A DNA stretch of 11,120 nucleotides from Methylococcaceae bacterium NSP1-2 (GTDB lineage: Bacteria; Pseudomonadota; Gammaproteobacteria; Methylococcales; Methylomonadaceae): assembly GCA_002256685.1 (NCBI GenBank), contig NQJH01000163.1, positions 1-11,120 on the forward strand, read 5' to 3'. The position numbers and the translations under genes are program-made. Of this stretch, positions 1 through 6,252 are shown in pieces (within the stretch, counting starts at the first letter, position 1; every line of letters starts with the position of its first letter). Below the pieces are notes generated by a model. The model searched no databases and was not told the DNA's origin. It worked only from the letters and a program-made list of their open reading frames with translations.

Positions 1-4
1 CGCA

Positions 5-655
5 TTATTTTTTCGCTTCCACCCGCTCAGGTGCGGTCAAATCATCAATTTTTAATTGTAATAAAGGTGATTTAGAACCATTACGCAAGGCGTTTTGATA
101 AGAAGTACGCGCTTGATCCAAACGGTTTAACGCAACATATAAATCACCGACCAATTCATCATAGTTACTTGAAAAACTTGCCGAACTAGTAGGATCAACT
201 TTGTTAATTAACTCTAATCCCTGTTCATATTCTTTATTTGCCAGCATTAAGCGAACCAGCCTAATTTTGGCGACATTACTGATTTCTTTGTTTGAACTCT
301 CACCAATTTTGGTCAGAATTTGTTTCGCAGCAGGGATGTCATTTTGCTGAACTTTCAATTCTGCCTGAAATAAACCACTGTAAAGCGCGTAATCGGTTTT
401 GGGATAGCCGGTTTGAATCTGCTCAGCCAATTTGTCTACGCTGTCTTTGGTGTTAGTCTCAACGGCTTTCAACAACTGGGTATATAAAGCCGATGCTTGT
501 TCCGCTTGAGTATGTTTATATTCTTGCCAATATTGCCAACCTAGAATAGCCGCAATACCCAATACGACACCGATGATCGTAGCTTGCCCATTGTCTTTCC
601 ACCATTTCTGCGCCGCTTCAAGCCGTTCTTCTTCTGTTGTATCTAAAATTTCCAC
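5..655 (-). CDS. yfgM: YfgM-type periplasmic TPR protein (ancillary SecYEG/BamB-linked chaperone)
   Basis: A 216-residue protein with the YfgM layout: a short acidic cytoplasmic N-terminus, one membrane segment at about residues 26-43 (ATIIGVVLGIAAILGW), then a helical periplasmic domain with degenerate tetratricopeptide repeats to the end. In E. coli, YfgM (206 aa) is a membrane-anchored protein that associates with the SecYEG translocon and with PpiD and helps hand over secreted proteins. The family is known for this; here it is inferred from length, topology and position. The start is a GTG at 655, giving MEILDTTEEE, which lines up with the E. coli start MEIYENEN; an AAGAG ribosome-binding site lies just upstream. 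It follows hisS by 16 nt, the usual hisS-yfgM-bamB order, so bamB probably lies just left of the window. Confidence 0.88.
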   Translation of the reverse strand: MEILDTTEEERLEAAQKWWKDNGQATIIGVVLGIAAILGWQYWQEYKHTQAEQASALYTQLLKAVETNTKDSVDKLAEQIQTGYPKTDYALYSGLFQAELKVQQNDIPAAKQILTKIGESSNKEISNVAKIRLVRLMLANKEYEQGLELINKVDPTSSASFSSNYDELVGDLYVALNRLDQARTSYQNALRNGSKSPLLQLKIDDLTAPERVEAKK

Positions 656-671
656 TACGGTTCTCTTATTA

Positions 672-1304
672 TCAATTTAAAAACGAGGTTTGCAAAAACT
701 CAATCGTTTGAGCTTGCGATAAAGTTTGCTGATCTTGTTCAGTGCGTAAAAATTTAATACTGACTTCGCCGCGAGCGACTTCATCATCACCCAAAATCAG
801 CGCGACAGTCGCACCACTTTTATCAGCTTTTTTAAACTGGCTTTTAAAGCTACCACCGGCACAGTCAACTTGCAATTTTATGCCATTTATTTGATTTCTA
901 ATGGCTTCAGCGAAATAAATGCCTTGTTGTTCAGCTTGTTCACCGACACGAATCAGGTAAACATCAACGGCAGGAGCGACGGGTAGATTCAAGGTTTCCA
1001 TTAATGCCAATAAGCGTTCCATACCCATTGCAAAACCGACTGCGTGATTGGGTTTTCCGCCTAATTGTTCGATTAAACCGTCATAGCGTCCGCCCGCGCA
1101 CACCGTGCCTTGTGAACCAAGTTCCGTCGTCACCCATTCAAACACAGTTTTGCTGTAATAATCTAAACCGCGTACTAAGCGCGTGTTAATGTCGTAGCCT
1201 ATACCAACATTATCCAATATTGTAGTGATCGCTTTGAAATGTTGCAGACTGTCTTCGCCTAAATGCGCCATTAACTCAGGCGCGTTAGCAACTACATCCT
1301 TCAT
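672..1304 (-). CDS. hisS: HisS C-terminal fragment: motif 3 and anticodon-binding domain
   Basis: A 210-residue frame continuing HisRS in the +1 frame relative to the N-terminal part. It holds the second histidine-binding motif LVRGLDYY (residues 43-50), the following TVFEWVT strand, motif 3 with AGGRYDGLIEQLGG and GFAMGMERL (70-98), and from about residue 112 the class IIa anticodon-binding domain (VDVYLIRVGE ... FKKADKSGATVALILGDDE). The ATG at 1304 happens to fall at the junction; nothing upstream resembles a dedicated ribosome-binding site for it, so independent expression is not suggested. Its 20-nt overlap with the upstream frame (1285-1304) follows from the two frames running past the junction. 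Confidence 0.83.
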   Translation of the reverse strand: MKDVVANAPELMAHLGEDSLQHFKAITTILDNVGIGYDINTRLVRGLDYYSKTVFEWVTTELGSQGTVCAGGRYDGLIEQLGGKPNHAVGFAMGMERLLALMETLNLPVAPAVDVYLIRVGEQAEQQGIYFAEAIRNQINGIKLQVDCAGGSFKSQFKKADKSGATVALILGDDEVARGEVSIKFLRTEQDQQTLSQAQTIEFLQTSFLN

Positions 1305-1881
1305 CTAATTGTTCTAAGTGTTGTTGAAAATAACTTACTAAACTGTCACGATAAATTAGGCGTTCAGCAATTGTGCCTAGTGAATTTAACTGTAAACTCA
1401 CTTTGTCACGAATGCCTAAGCGTTTCCACAGTCTATCCATGAGCAAAATTAGTTCGACATCAATATCAGGTCCTGACATACCATAGGTTTCAACGCCCAA
1501 TTGAATAAATTGCCGATAACGCCCTTTTTGTGGACGTTCATGACGATACATCGGGCCGTAATACCATAAACGGTGCAGCTGATTATGCAGTAAGCCATGC
1601 TCTAAACAGGCGCGTAAACAGCCCGCCGTGCCTTCAGGGCGCAAGGTAAGCGAATCACCGTTTCTATCATCGAAAGTGTACATTTCTTTTTCGACTATAT
1701 CAGTGACTTCGCCGATAGAGCGTTTGAAAAGTTCGGTTTTTTCAACAATAGGCAGACGGATTTCTGAATAGCCGTAGCCACTCAACACTTCACGAATGAT
1801 TTTTTCTGCGTATTGCCAAAGGGGAGTTTGGTCGGGTAGCACATCGTGCATTCCGCGAATTGCTTGTATGTTATTTGCCAT
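1285..1881 (-). CDS. hisS: HisS N-terminal fragment: catalytic core motifs 1 and 2
   Basis: This 198-residue reading frame carries the first half of the class II aminoacyl-tRNA synthetase core. Visible are the RGMHD entry motif (residues 9-13), motif 1 around LPIVEKTELFKRSIG (43-57), the LRPEGTA histidine/ATP loop (80-86), and motif 2 around YYGPMYRHERPQKGRYRQF (107-125) with its ATP-binding arginine R113. The last four residues, GCSC before the stop, are not HisRS sequence and mark the frame change. Translated alone it lacks motif 3, the second histidine-binding motif and the anticodon domain, so it could not charge tRNA. The ATG at 1881 gives MANNIQAIRGMHD, matching the usual N-terminus. 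Confidence 0.85.
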   Translation of the reverse strand: MANNIQAIRGMHDVLPDQTPLWQYAEKIIREVLSGYGYSEIRLPIVEKTELFKRSIGEVTDIVEKEMYTFDDRNGDSLTLRPEGTAGCLRACLEHGLLHNQLHRLWYYGPMYRHERPQKGRYRQFIQLGVETYGMSGPDIDVELILLMDRLWKRLGIRDKVSLQLNSLGTIAERLIYRDSLVSYFQQHLEQLDEGCSC

Positions 1882-1895
1882 ATTGATTTACAGCC

Positions 1896-2651
1896 TCATT
1901 GTGGCCGTAGTGTGGATTTAATTTGTTTTGCTTCATTGGAAAAAGGAAATTTCTGTAGTAATAGCTCAGTGTATTCCTTCACTAGCATTTCATTGCCCAA
2001 CGCGTTTTCTGTTTGTATGGCTAACCATAATGTTTCAGGTGACTGCTCTGCAACCGTTAAATAGCGTTCCAAATAGTCTCTTGCTGCTTTATAGTTGCCG
2101 TTTTGATAACTCAGTTTTTGCATTTCCTGCAAGGCAGGGGCATAGTTTGCGTTAATTTCTAAGGCTTTTCCGAAATAATTTTCGGCTTTTTGCTTATCGC
2201 CCATTGCCATTTGGCAACGTCCTGCATTCGTTAATGCCAGCCACGGATTTTCGTTTAGCCGATTAGAACTTGCTTGCGTTAATAACGCTAAACCTTTGTC
2301 AAACTCGCGTCGATCACAAAGAAAGCGTCCAAAATTATTTTGTAAATTCAAATTTTCTGGGTCTAAATTTAAAGCAAGTTCATACTGATTTCGGGCTTCG
2401 TCATACTTATAGAGTTTTTCATACAAAAAAGCCAGTGCGGTACGCGCTGGAATACTGTCAGAATCACTTTGTAATGCCAGTTCTAAATTCTCTTTAGCGG
2501 CGGGTAGATTATTCAAACTCAAATAACGTACACCGAGCTGCAAATAAACGTTGGCGGCATCAGCACTCTCCCTTTCAAGTGCTGTAGAACAGGCAACTAA
2601 TGCGACAGGCAATAGATAAAGAATAATTTGGTTAAGTTTTTTAAGCCACAC
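1896..2651 (-). CDS. pilW: Type IV pilus biogenesis/stability lipoprotein PilW (PilF), six TPRs
   Basis: PilW (PilF in Pseudomonas) is an outer-membrane lipoprotein that localises and multimerises the secretin PilQ for type IV pili. The 251-residue product has a lysine-containing N-terminus, a hydrophobic segment and a lipobox LVAC with the acylated cysteine at residue 21, followed by about six tetratricopeptide repeats covering residues 33-238 (for example YLQLGVRYLSLNNLPAAKENLELAL and ALAFLYEKLYKYDEARNQYELAL). The start is a GTG at 2651 lying inside the end of rlmN, an 11-nt overlap that suggests translational coupling; no later start would preserve the signal peptide. The rlmN-pilW order is the common gammaproteobacterial one. 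In many relatives rodZ and ispG follow before hisS; here hisS follows directly after 14 nt. Confidence 0.92.
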   Translation of the reverse strand: MWLKKLNQIILYLLPVALVACSTALERESADAANVYLQLGVRYLSLNNLPAAKENLELALQSDSDSIPARTALAFLYEKLYKYDEARNQYELALNLDPENLNLQNNFGRFLCDRREFDKGLALLTQASSNRLNENPWLALTNAGRCQMAMGDKQKAENYFGKALEINANYAPALQEMQKLSYQNGNYKAARDYLERYLTVAEQSPETLWLAIQTENALGNEMLVKEYTELLLQKFPFSNEAKQIKSTLRPQ

Positions 2652-3753
2652 TTTCTGAACTCACAGTGGTCAATTTAAGGTGTCTACGGCTTTTATCTTG
2701 CACCTGCCCGACTAACTGACCGCAAGCTGCATCTATATCTTCGCCGCGCGTTTTTCTGATCGTTGTTACTATTCCTGCATCGTTTAACAAAGTTTTAAAC
2801 TGGTTCATCGTGTCTTTGCTAGAACAACGATATATTGAATTAGGAAACGGATTAAACGGGATTAAATTAATCTTAGCAGGCACGGTTTTTAATAATTTGA
2901 CTAAACCGCGTGCATCATCCATTGAATCGTTCACACCCGCTAACATCACATATTCAAACGTCACTGTGCGCCGTGGTGCAATTTTGGCATTCGCTCGACA
3001 AGCTTCCATTAACTCTTTTAATGGATACTTTTTATTAATCGGCACTAACACATCACGCAATTCATCACGCACCGCGTGTAATGACACTGCCAGACTGACA
3101 TCACAGACTTCCGTTAAACGATACATGGCAGGCACTACGCCTGAGGTACTAATTGTGACTCGACGTTTAGATAACCCGTAAGTAAAGTCGTCCATCATCA
3201 AATTCATCGCCGCGACCACATTATCAAAATTAAGCAGTGGTTCGCCCATGCCCATCATGACAACATTGGTGATTTTAGCACTCGTGCCTAAGCGTTTTTG
3301 CGCCACGAACACCTGACCAATAATTTCAGACGTAGTCAAATTGCGATTGAAACCTTGTTGAGCAGTAGAGCAAAAGGTACACGCTAACGCGCAACCAATT
3401 TGCGAAGACACGCATAACGTACCGCGCCCTTCTTCGGGAATAAACACCGTTTCCACGCGATTACCACAAGCGGTTTGTACCACCCATTTGCGGGTTGCAT
3501 CACTGGCAATTTGCTCAACAACAATTTCAGGCGTGATAATGTCACAGTTTTCTTTCAGATACGCACGCAAAGTCTTGCTTAAATTGCTCATCAAGTCAAA
3601 GTCTTGAACGTCTTCCTGATAAATCCATTTCAGCAATTGCGTGGCGCGGAACGGTTTTTCGCCCAGACCGACAAAAAAGGCGGCTAAACCTTTTCTGTCG
3701 AAATCCAGCAAATTAATCCGTTTAGGCTTAACGGGTTCTTGCACAGAGTTCAT
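2641..3753 (-). CDS. rlmN: Dual-specificity 23S rRNA/tRNA adenine-C2 methyltransferase (radical SAM)
   Basis: RlmN makes 2-methyladenosine at A2503 of 23S rRNA and A37 of several tRNAs, using a [4Fe-4S] cluster and two molecules of S-adenosylmethionine. From the ATG at 3753 the protein has 370 residues, the usual size. The radical-SAM motif CALACTFC supplies cluster cysteines at 121, 125 and 128, and the mechanistic cysteines are present at 114 (TLCVSSQ) and 344 (AACGQL). The GMGEPL SAM motif (about 168-173), ISTSGVVP and VPINKKYP are also typical, and the N-terminal accessory domain INLLDFDRKGL is present. A TTG at 3774 would extend it by seven residues, but the ATG fits the family better. 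It overlaps the end of ndk by 26 nt with no clear ribosome-binding site, so it is probably translationally coupled to ndk. Confidence 0.95.
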   Translation of the reverse strand: MNSVQEPVKPKRINLLDFDRKGLAAFFVGLGEKPFRATQLLKWIYQEDVQDFDLMSNLSKTLRAYLKENCDIITPEIVVEQIASDATRKWVVQTACGNRVETVFIPEEGRGTLCVSSQIGCALACTFCSTAQQGFNRNLTTSEIIGQVFVAQKRLGTSAKITNVVMMGMGEPLLNFDNVVAAMNLMMDDFTYGLSKRRVTISTSGVVPAMYRLTEVCDVSLAVSLHAVRDELRDVLVPINKKYPLKELMEACRANAKIAPRRTVTFEYVMLAGVNDSMDDARGLVKLLKTVPAKINLIPFNPFPNSIYRCSSKDTMNQFKTLLNDAGIVTTIRKTRGEDIDAACGQLVGQVQDKSRRHLKLTTVSSESVA

Positions 3754-4159
3754 CGGCTGAGAAAAAATAAGCAATTTCTCTGGCAGCGGTTTCTAACGCA
3801 TCAGAACCGTGTACCGCATTTTCATCAATGCTGCTCGCAAAATCAGCACGGATTGTGCCTGCTGCTGCATCTTTAGGGTTAGTTGCACCCATGATGTCGC
3901 GGTGTTTTAACACTGCGTTTTCGCCTTCCAGCACTTGCATAATCACAGGACCTGAAATCATAAACGCGATTAAATCGTTAAAAAAACCGCGTTCGCTGTG
4001 TTCAGCATAAAAACCTTCTGCTTGCGCTTTGGTCAAATGCAACATTTTTGCTGCAACAATTTGTAAACCGTTGCTTTCAAAACGGCTATAAATTTGTCCA
4101 ATAACGTTTTTTGCTACTGCGTCGGGTTTAATAATTGAGAAAGTGCGTTCTATTGCCAT
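3728..4159 (-). CDS. ndk: Nucleoside diphosphate kinase
   Basis: Ndk moves the gamma-phosphate of ATP to nucleoside diphosphates through a phosphohistidine, balancing NTP and dNTP pools in the cytoplasm. The product is 143 residues, exactly the length of the E. coli enzyme, and reads through without a break: ERTFSIIKPDAV at the start, MLHLTKAQAEGFYAEH, the ATP-site segment GATNPKDAAAGTIRADFA (91-108), and the active-site NAVHGSD with catalytic His117. The ATG at 4159 is the family start. An AAGAG ribosome-binding site lies about 12 nt upstream but sits inside a perfect 17-nt inverted repeat. It heads the ndk-rlmN-pilW-hisS-yfgM run, and a TATAAT promoter is visible upstream, so it is probably the first gene of its own transcript. 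Confidence 0.96.
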   Translation of the reverse strand: MAIERTFSIIKPDAVAKNVIGQIYSRFESNGLQIVAAKMLHLTKAQAEGFYAEHSERGFFNDLIAFMISGPVIMQVLEGENAVLKHRDIMGATNPKDAAAGTIRADFASSIDENAVHGSDALETAAREIAYFFSADELCARTR

Positions 4160-4163
4160 TGTG

Positions 4164-4180
4164 TTTTAAGACTCTTAAAA
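4164..4180. promoter_or_regulatory. Perfect 17-nt inverted repeat in the ndk leader
   Basis: TTTTAAGACTCTTAAAA consists of two 8-nt perfectly complementary arms around one base. It lies 4 nt upstream of the ndk ATG and contains the only candidate ribosome-binding site (AAGAG on the minus strand). It could be an operator, a small mRNA hairpin masking the ribosome-binding site, or chance in an AT-rich leader. The symmetry is seen directly; any role is inferred. Confidence 0.4.
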
Positions 4181-4202
4181 GTTGATTAAATAGTGAATGC
4201 TG

Positions 4203-4230
4203 ATTATAGCCGATTTATGGGTGCTGTAGA
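4203..4230 (-). promoter_or_regulatory. Putative sigma70 promoter for ndk
   Basis: On the minus strand a consensus -10 box TATAAT occupies 4208-4203, with TCTACA (4 of 6 bases of TTGACA) at 4230-4225 and a 16-nt spacer. Transcription would start near 4196, leaving a leader of roughly 37 nt before the ndk ATG. The -35 box lies in the outer arm of the neighbouring palindrome. The -10 is strong; the -35 is only fair. Confidence 0.5.
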
Positions 4231-4254
4231 GATGCGGTTAACTGCGTCTCTACA
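4225..4254. repeat. 30-nt imperfect palindrome between secF and ndk
   Basis: Arms TGTAGAGATGC (4225-4235) and GCGTCTCTACA (4244-4254) pair with one mismatch, and the centre GTTAAC is itself palindromic, so 13 of 15 position pairs match across the whole element. Transcribed from secF it forms a stable hairpin 7 nt after the secF stop, but no T-run follows it on that strand (the T-run precedes it), so it is not a canonical terminator for secF. Elements with GTAGAGACG...CGTCTCTAC arms remind me of dispersed palindromic repeats in some bacterial genomes; only one copy is visible here. Confidence 0.5.
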
Positions 4255-4261
4255 AAAATTA

Positions 4262-5188
4262 TTAGGGTCGATTATCCACGTCTGAACCTTCTTTTACCGG
4301 TATCATCAAATCGGCAGGACTAACACCTAACATTAATGCCGCTGGACTGGCGATAAAAATAGAAGAATAGGTTCCGAATACTACGCCGAATAACATGGCG
4401 GTAGCAAAATTATGAATCGATTCACCGCCTAGGAAAAATAACGACACTAACACTAAAAACACGGTTAACGAAGTCATAATGGTTCGGCTGAGCGTGACGT
4501 TGACAGAAATATTCATAATTTCTTCGGTAGATATTTTTCTTAACTCGCGGAAATTTTCTCGAATACGGTCATAAACCACGATGGTGTCATTCAATGAAAA
4601 ACCAATCAGCGCGAGGATTGCCGCCAATACCGTCAAATCAAATTCTAAGCCAAATACCGAAAATACGCCTAACGTAACGATTACGTCATGAAAAGTCGCA
4701 ATAATTGCACCGACTGAAAATTTCCATTCAAACCGCCAAGCGATATAAGCAAGAATGCCGATAGTCGAATAAAGCAATGCTAAAAAACCATCTTGCGCTA
4801 AATCATCACCGACTTGCGGCCCTACAAATTCAATACGATGAACACTGGCGGGTTCTTTGGTAGTTTTATTAATGGCTTCAATGATTTTGGCACTGATGTC
4901 CTTATTTTGCATATCATCGTGTGGCTTTAAGCGTATCAATACATCTTTAGTCGTACCGAAATTCTGTACCGTTGCATCACTAAAGCCGTTTTCATGTAAG
5001 GTTTTACGCAACTGATCTAAATCCGCAGTTTGCTGATAGCCAACCTCAATTAAAGTACCTCCCGTAAAATCGATACCCATCTCCAAACCGCGTGTCGCCA
5101 GTGAGACTATCGAGATAATCGTTAAAATACTCGAAAATATCAGAAAGATTTTACGATTACCCATAAAATTTATGTTTGTTGCTTTCAT
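4262..5188 (-). CDS. secF: Protein translocase subunit SecF
   Basis: SecF pairs with SecD in the inner membrane and uses the proton gradient to pull preproteins out of SecYEG. The 308-residue product is complete. TM1 lies at about 14-30, followed by the GIDFTGG motif (38-44) that opens the periplasmic P4 domain, the VGPQVG signature at 122-127, and TM2-TM6 at about 134-151, 157-178, 183-200, 238-254 and 263-285. The conserved SLNDTIVVYDRIRE sits at 198-211. The ATG at 5188 gives the expected short cytoplasmic N-terminus (NINFMGNRK); its ribosome-binding site is weak. Unlike its broken partner secD, secF has no frame change. An intrinsic terminator stands between secD and secF in the 91-nt gap, so secF expression probably depends on read-through or on an undetected local promoter. 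Confidence 0.95.
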   Translation of the reverse strand: MKATNINFMGNRKIFLIFSSILTIISIVSLATRGLEMGIDFTGGTLIEVGYQQTADLDQLRKTLHENGFSDATVQNFGTTKDVLIRLKPHDDMQNKDISAKIIEAINKTTKEPASVHRIEFVGPQVGDDLAQDGFLALLYSTIGILAYIAWRFEWKFSVGAIIATFHDVIVTLGVFSVFGLEFDLTVLAAILALIGFSLNDTIVVYDRIRENFRELRKISTEEIMNISVNVTLSRTIMTSLTVFLVLVSLFFLGGESIHNFATAMLFGVVFGTYSSIFIASPAALMLGVSPADLMIPVKEGSDVDNRP

Positions 5189-5231
5189 AATTGTATCTTT
5201 GTCGTTAATTAGTAATAGGGTAACGATGGGT

Positions 5232-5266
5232 TAAAAAACCTGTCCGATTTTTAAAACCGGACAGGT
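5232..5266 (-). terminator. Intrinsic terminator between secD and secF
   Basis: On the minus strand, 9-nt arms ACCTGTCCG (5266-5258) and CGGACAGGT (5246-5238) are perfectly complementary around an 11-nt loop, and the second arm runs into a six-base T tract (5238-5233). This is a textbook rho-independent terminator for transcripts coming out of secD. Because secF follows 44 nt later in the same direction, it probably attenuates the downstream gene. The same symmetric element could instead be one copy of a dispersed palindromic repeat. Confidence 0.75.
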
Positions 5267-5279
5267 CTAAAAACAGGCG

Positions 5280-5987
5280 TTAAATTGATAACTTATCAAC
5301 CCGATGATTACCGTAAATCCAGTTGATAATCATCCGCGTACCAGTAATAGCGGTGAACATGGATGATAAAATACCGATAATCAGTGTCACTGCAAAGCCT
5401 TTTACCGACCCCGTACCGAAGGCAAATAACACTACCGCAACGACAAAGTTAGTAAAATGTGAGTCAAGAATGGTGCCAAAGGCTTTATCATAGCCAATGA
5501 AGATAGACGATTGCGCGGTATTACCCTTTCTGAGTTCTTCTTTGATACGTTCAAAAATTAATACGTTAGCATCCACTGACATACCCACTGTTAGAATAAT
5601 CCCCGCGATACCCGGTAAAGTCAGCGTTGCTTGTAGCATCGATAAAATAGCCACCACAATAACCACGTTAAACGCCAGTGCCAAATTAGCAACGATGCCA
5701 AACAAGCGGTAATACACCGCCATAAATAACACGACCAGCGCGAAACCCACCACAAACGATAACACACCTTTGTCGATATTATCTTGACCTAAACTAGGAC
5801 CAACAGTACGTTCTTCGATCATATCAACCGGTGCGGCTAATGCACCTGCTCTTAACAATAACGCTAAATTACGCGCTTCTTGTGGGCTGTCTAAACCTGT
5901 GGTTTGAAAGCGTTTGCTAAACACACCTTGAATGGTTGCTACGTTAATGACTTTTTCAACTTTTTCTTTGTGGCGAACTTTTTCACC
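5280..5987 (-). CDS. secD: SecD C-terminal fragment: TM2-TM6
   Basis: The third SecD frame is open from GGT at 5987 (GEKVRHKEKVEKVINVATIQG) and ends at TAA 5280 with HRVDKLSI, the normal SecD end. It holds the LDSPQEARNLALLLRAGAL and ERTVGPSLGQDNI signatures and five membrane segments, with the conserved VGMSVDANVLIFERIKEELRKG (essential aspartate in TM4) and SMFTAITGTRMIINWIYG. In place of the usual DANxTTLI before TM5 it has DSHFTNFVV, a visible deviation. A GTG at 5924 is the first start-like codon in the frame but is an internal valine codon. Followed by a strong terminator. Confidence 0.85.
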   Translation of the reverse strand, partial: GEKVRHKEKVEKVINVATIQGVFSKRFQTTGLDSPQEARNLALLLRAGALAAPVDMIEERTVGPSLGQDNIDKGVLSFVVGFALVVLFMAVYYRLFGIVANLALAFNVVIVVAILSMLQATLTLPGIAGIILTVGMSVDANVLIFERIKEELRKGNTAQSSIFIGYDKAFGTILDSHFTNFVVAVVLFAFGTGSVKGFAVTLIIGILSSMFTAITGTRMIINWIYGNHRVDKLSI

Positions 5988-6252
5988 TGAACACCACTGC
6001 CATCGGCTTACCGACGCTGACTTTAGTCAAATTGCCCATTTTAGTTGCGCCGACACCATTTAGTGTGACACTAACCGAAGGTCTGCCGTTATCATCAACA
6101 TTAGAAGCCGCATCAACAATTTGATCGCCAGTGACGATAACCCGTCTATCTAATAGAATAGGACCGCCATTTTTATCATAATACAAGCGACTGCCAACAG
6201 GTACATGACCTGTAACCGCTTGCTGTACATCATGTTCAACATCGACTAAACG
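5983..6252 (-). CDS. secD: SecD middle fragment: distal periplasmic domain
   Basis: This frame resumes SecD at CGT 6252 (RLVDVEHDVQQAVTGHVPVG) and runs to a TGA at 5983. It carries the conserved LYYDKNGGPILLDRRVIVTG, the PSVSVTLNGVGATKMGNLT strand-helix and VGKPMAVVF, which in intact SecD precedes the loop back to the second membrane segment. The first possible start codon inside it is a TTG at 6186, which is only an internal leucine codon of secD; no ribosome-binding site suggests separate translation. It is listed because it is clearly coding and not a gene of its own. Confidence 0.78.
   Translation of the reverse strand, partial: RLVDVEHDVQQAVTGHVPVGSRLYYDKNGGPILLDRRVIVTGDQIVDAASNVDDNGRPSVSVTLNGVGATKMGNLTKVSVGKPMAVVFR

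Larger units (their letters stand above)
672..1881 (-). pseudogene. hisS: hisS, histidyl-tRNA synthetase, interrupted by an internal deletion with frameshift
   Basis: Histidyl-tRNA synthetase charges tRNA-His with histidine in the cytoplasm and normally exists as one gene of about 424 codons. Here the coding sequence starts with ATG at 1881 and runs in one frame to LDEGCSC and a TAA at 1285, while the C-terminal half continues in the +1 frame from about 1304 (MKDVVANAPELM) to the TGA at 672. Compared from memory with E. coli HisRS, about 20 residues are missing between LDE and the VVANAPEL segment, including the conserved stretch like CKRR..TNPLR.LDSKNP. From the frames, the net change is 2 mod 3, so a loss of roughly 62 or 65 nt fits. 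Everything else, both catalytic halves and the anticodon-binding domain, is intact. It lies 14 nt after pilW and 16 nt before yfgM. Because the enzyme is expected to be essential, an assembly or read error is as likely as a true mutation. Confidence 0.85.

Noticed and set aside
1285..1304. Intein or intron explaining the split hisS
   Set aside because: Sequence is missing at the junction, not added, and the fragments overlap; no splicing motifs are present.
2810..3181. 123-codon plus-strand open frame
   Set aside because: It lies wholly antisense to the conserved core of rlmN, has no recognisable domain and no ribosome-binding context; it is a shadow of the real gene. The other plus-strand frames (for example 1004-1189, 1846-2064, 1928-2155, 2270-2497, 3828-4010, 5497-5712 and 6819-7037) are rejected for the same reason.
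3754..3774. TTG start for rlmN seven codons upstream
   Set aside because: The ATG at 3753 fits the family N-terminus and shortens the overlap with ndk; no ribosome-binding site favours the TTG.
4225..4254. Palindrome as an intrinsic terminator of secF
   Set aside because: On the minus strand the T-run precedes the hairpin and GCACCC follows it, so the U-tract is on the wrong side; the geometry would suit only a plus-strand transcript, for which no gene is present.
5983..5990. Programmed +1 frameshift of the prfB kind at AGG TGA in secD
   Set aside because: There is no upstream internal Shine-Dalgarno-like stimulator or slippery CTT TGA, and about ten residues are missing at the site, which recoding would not explain.
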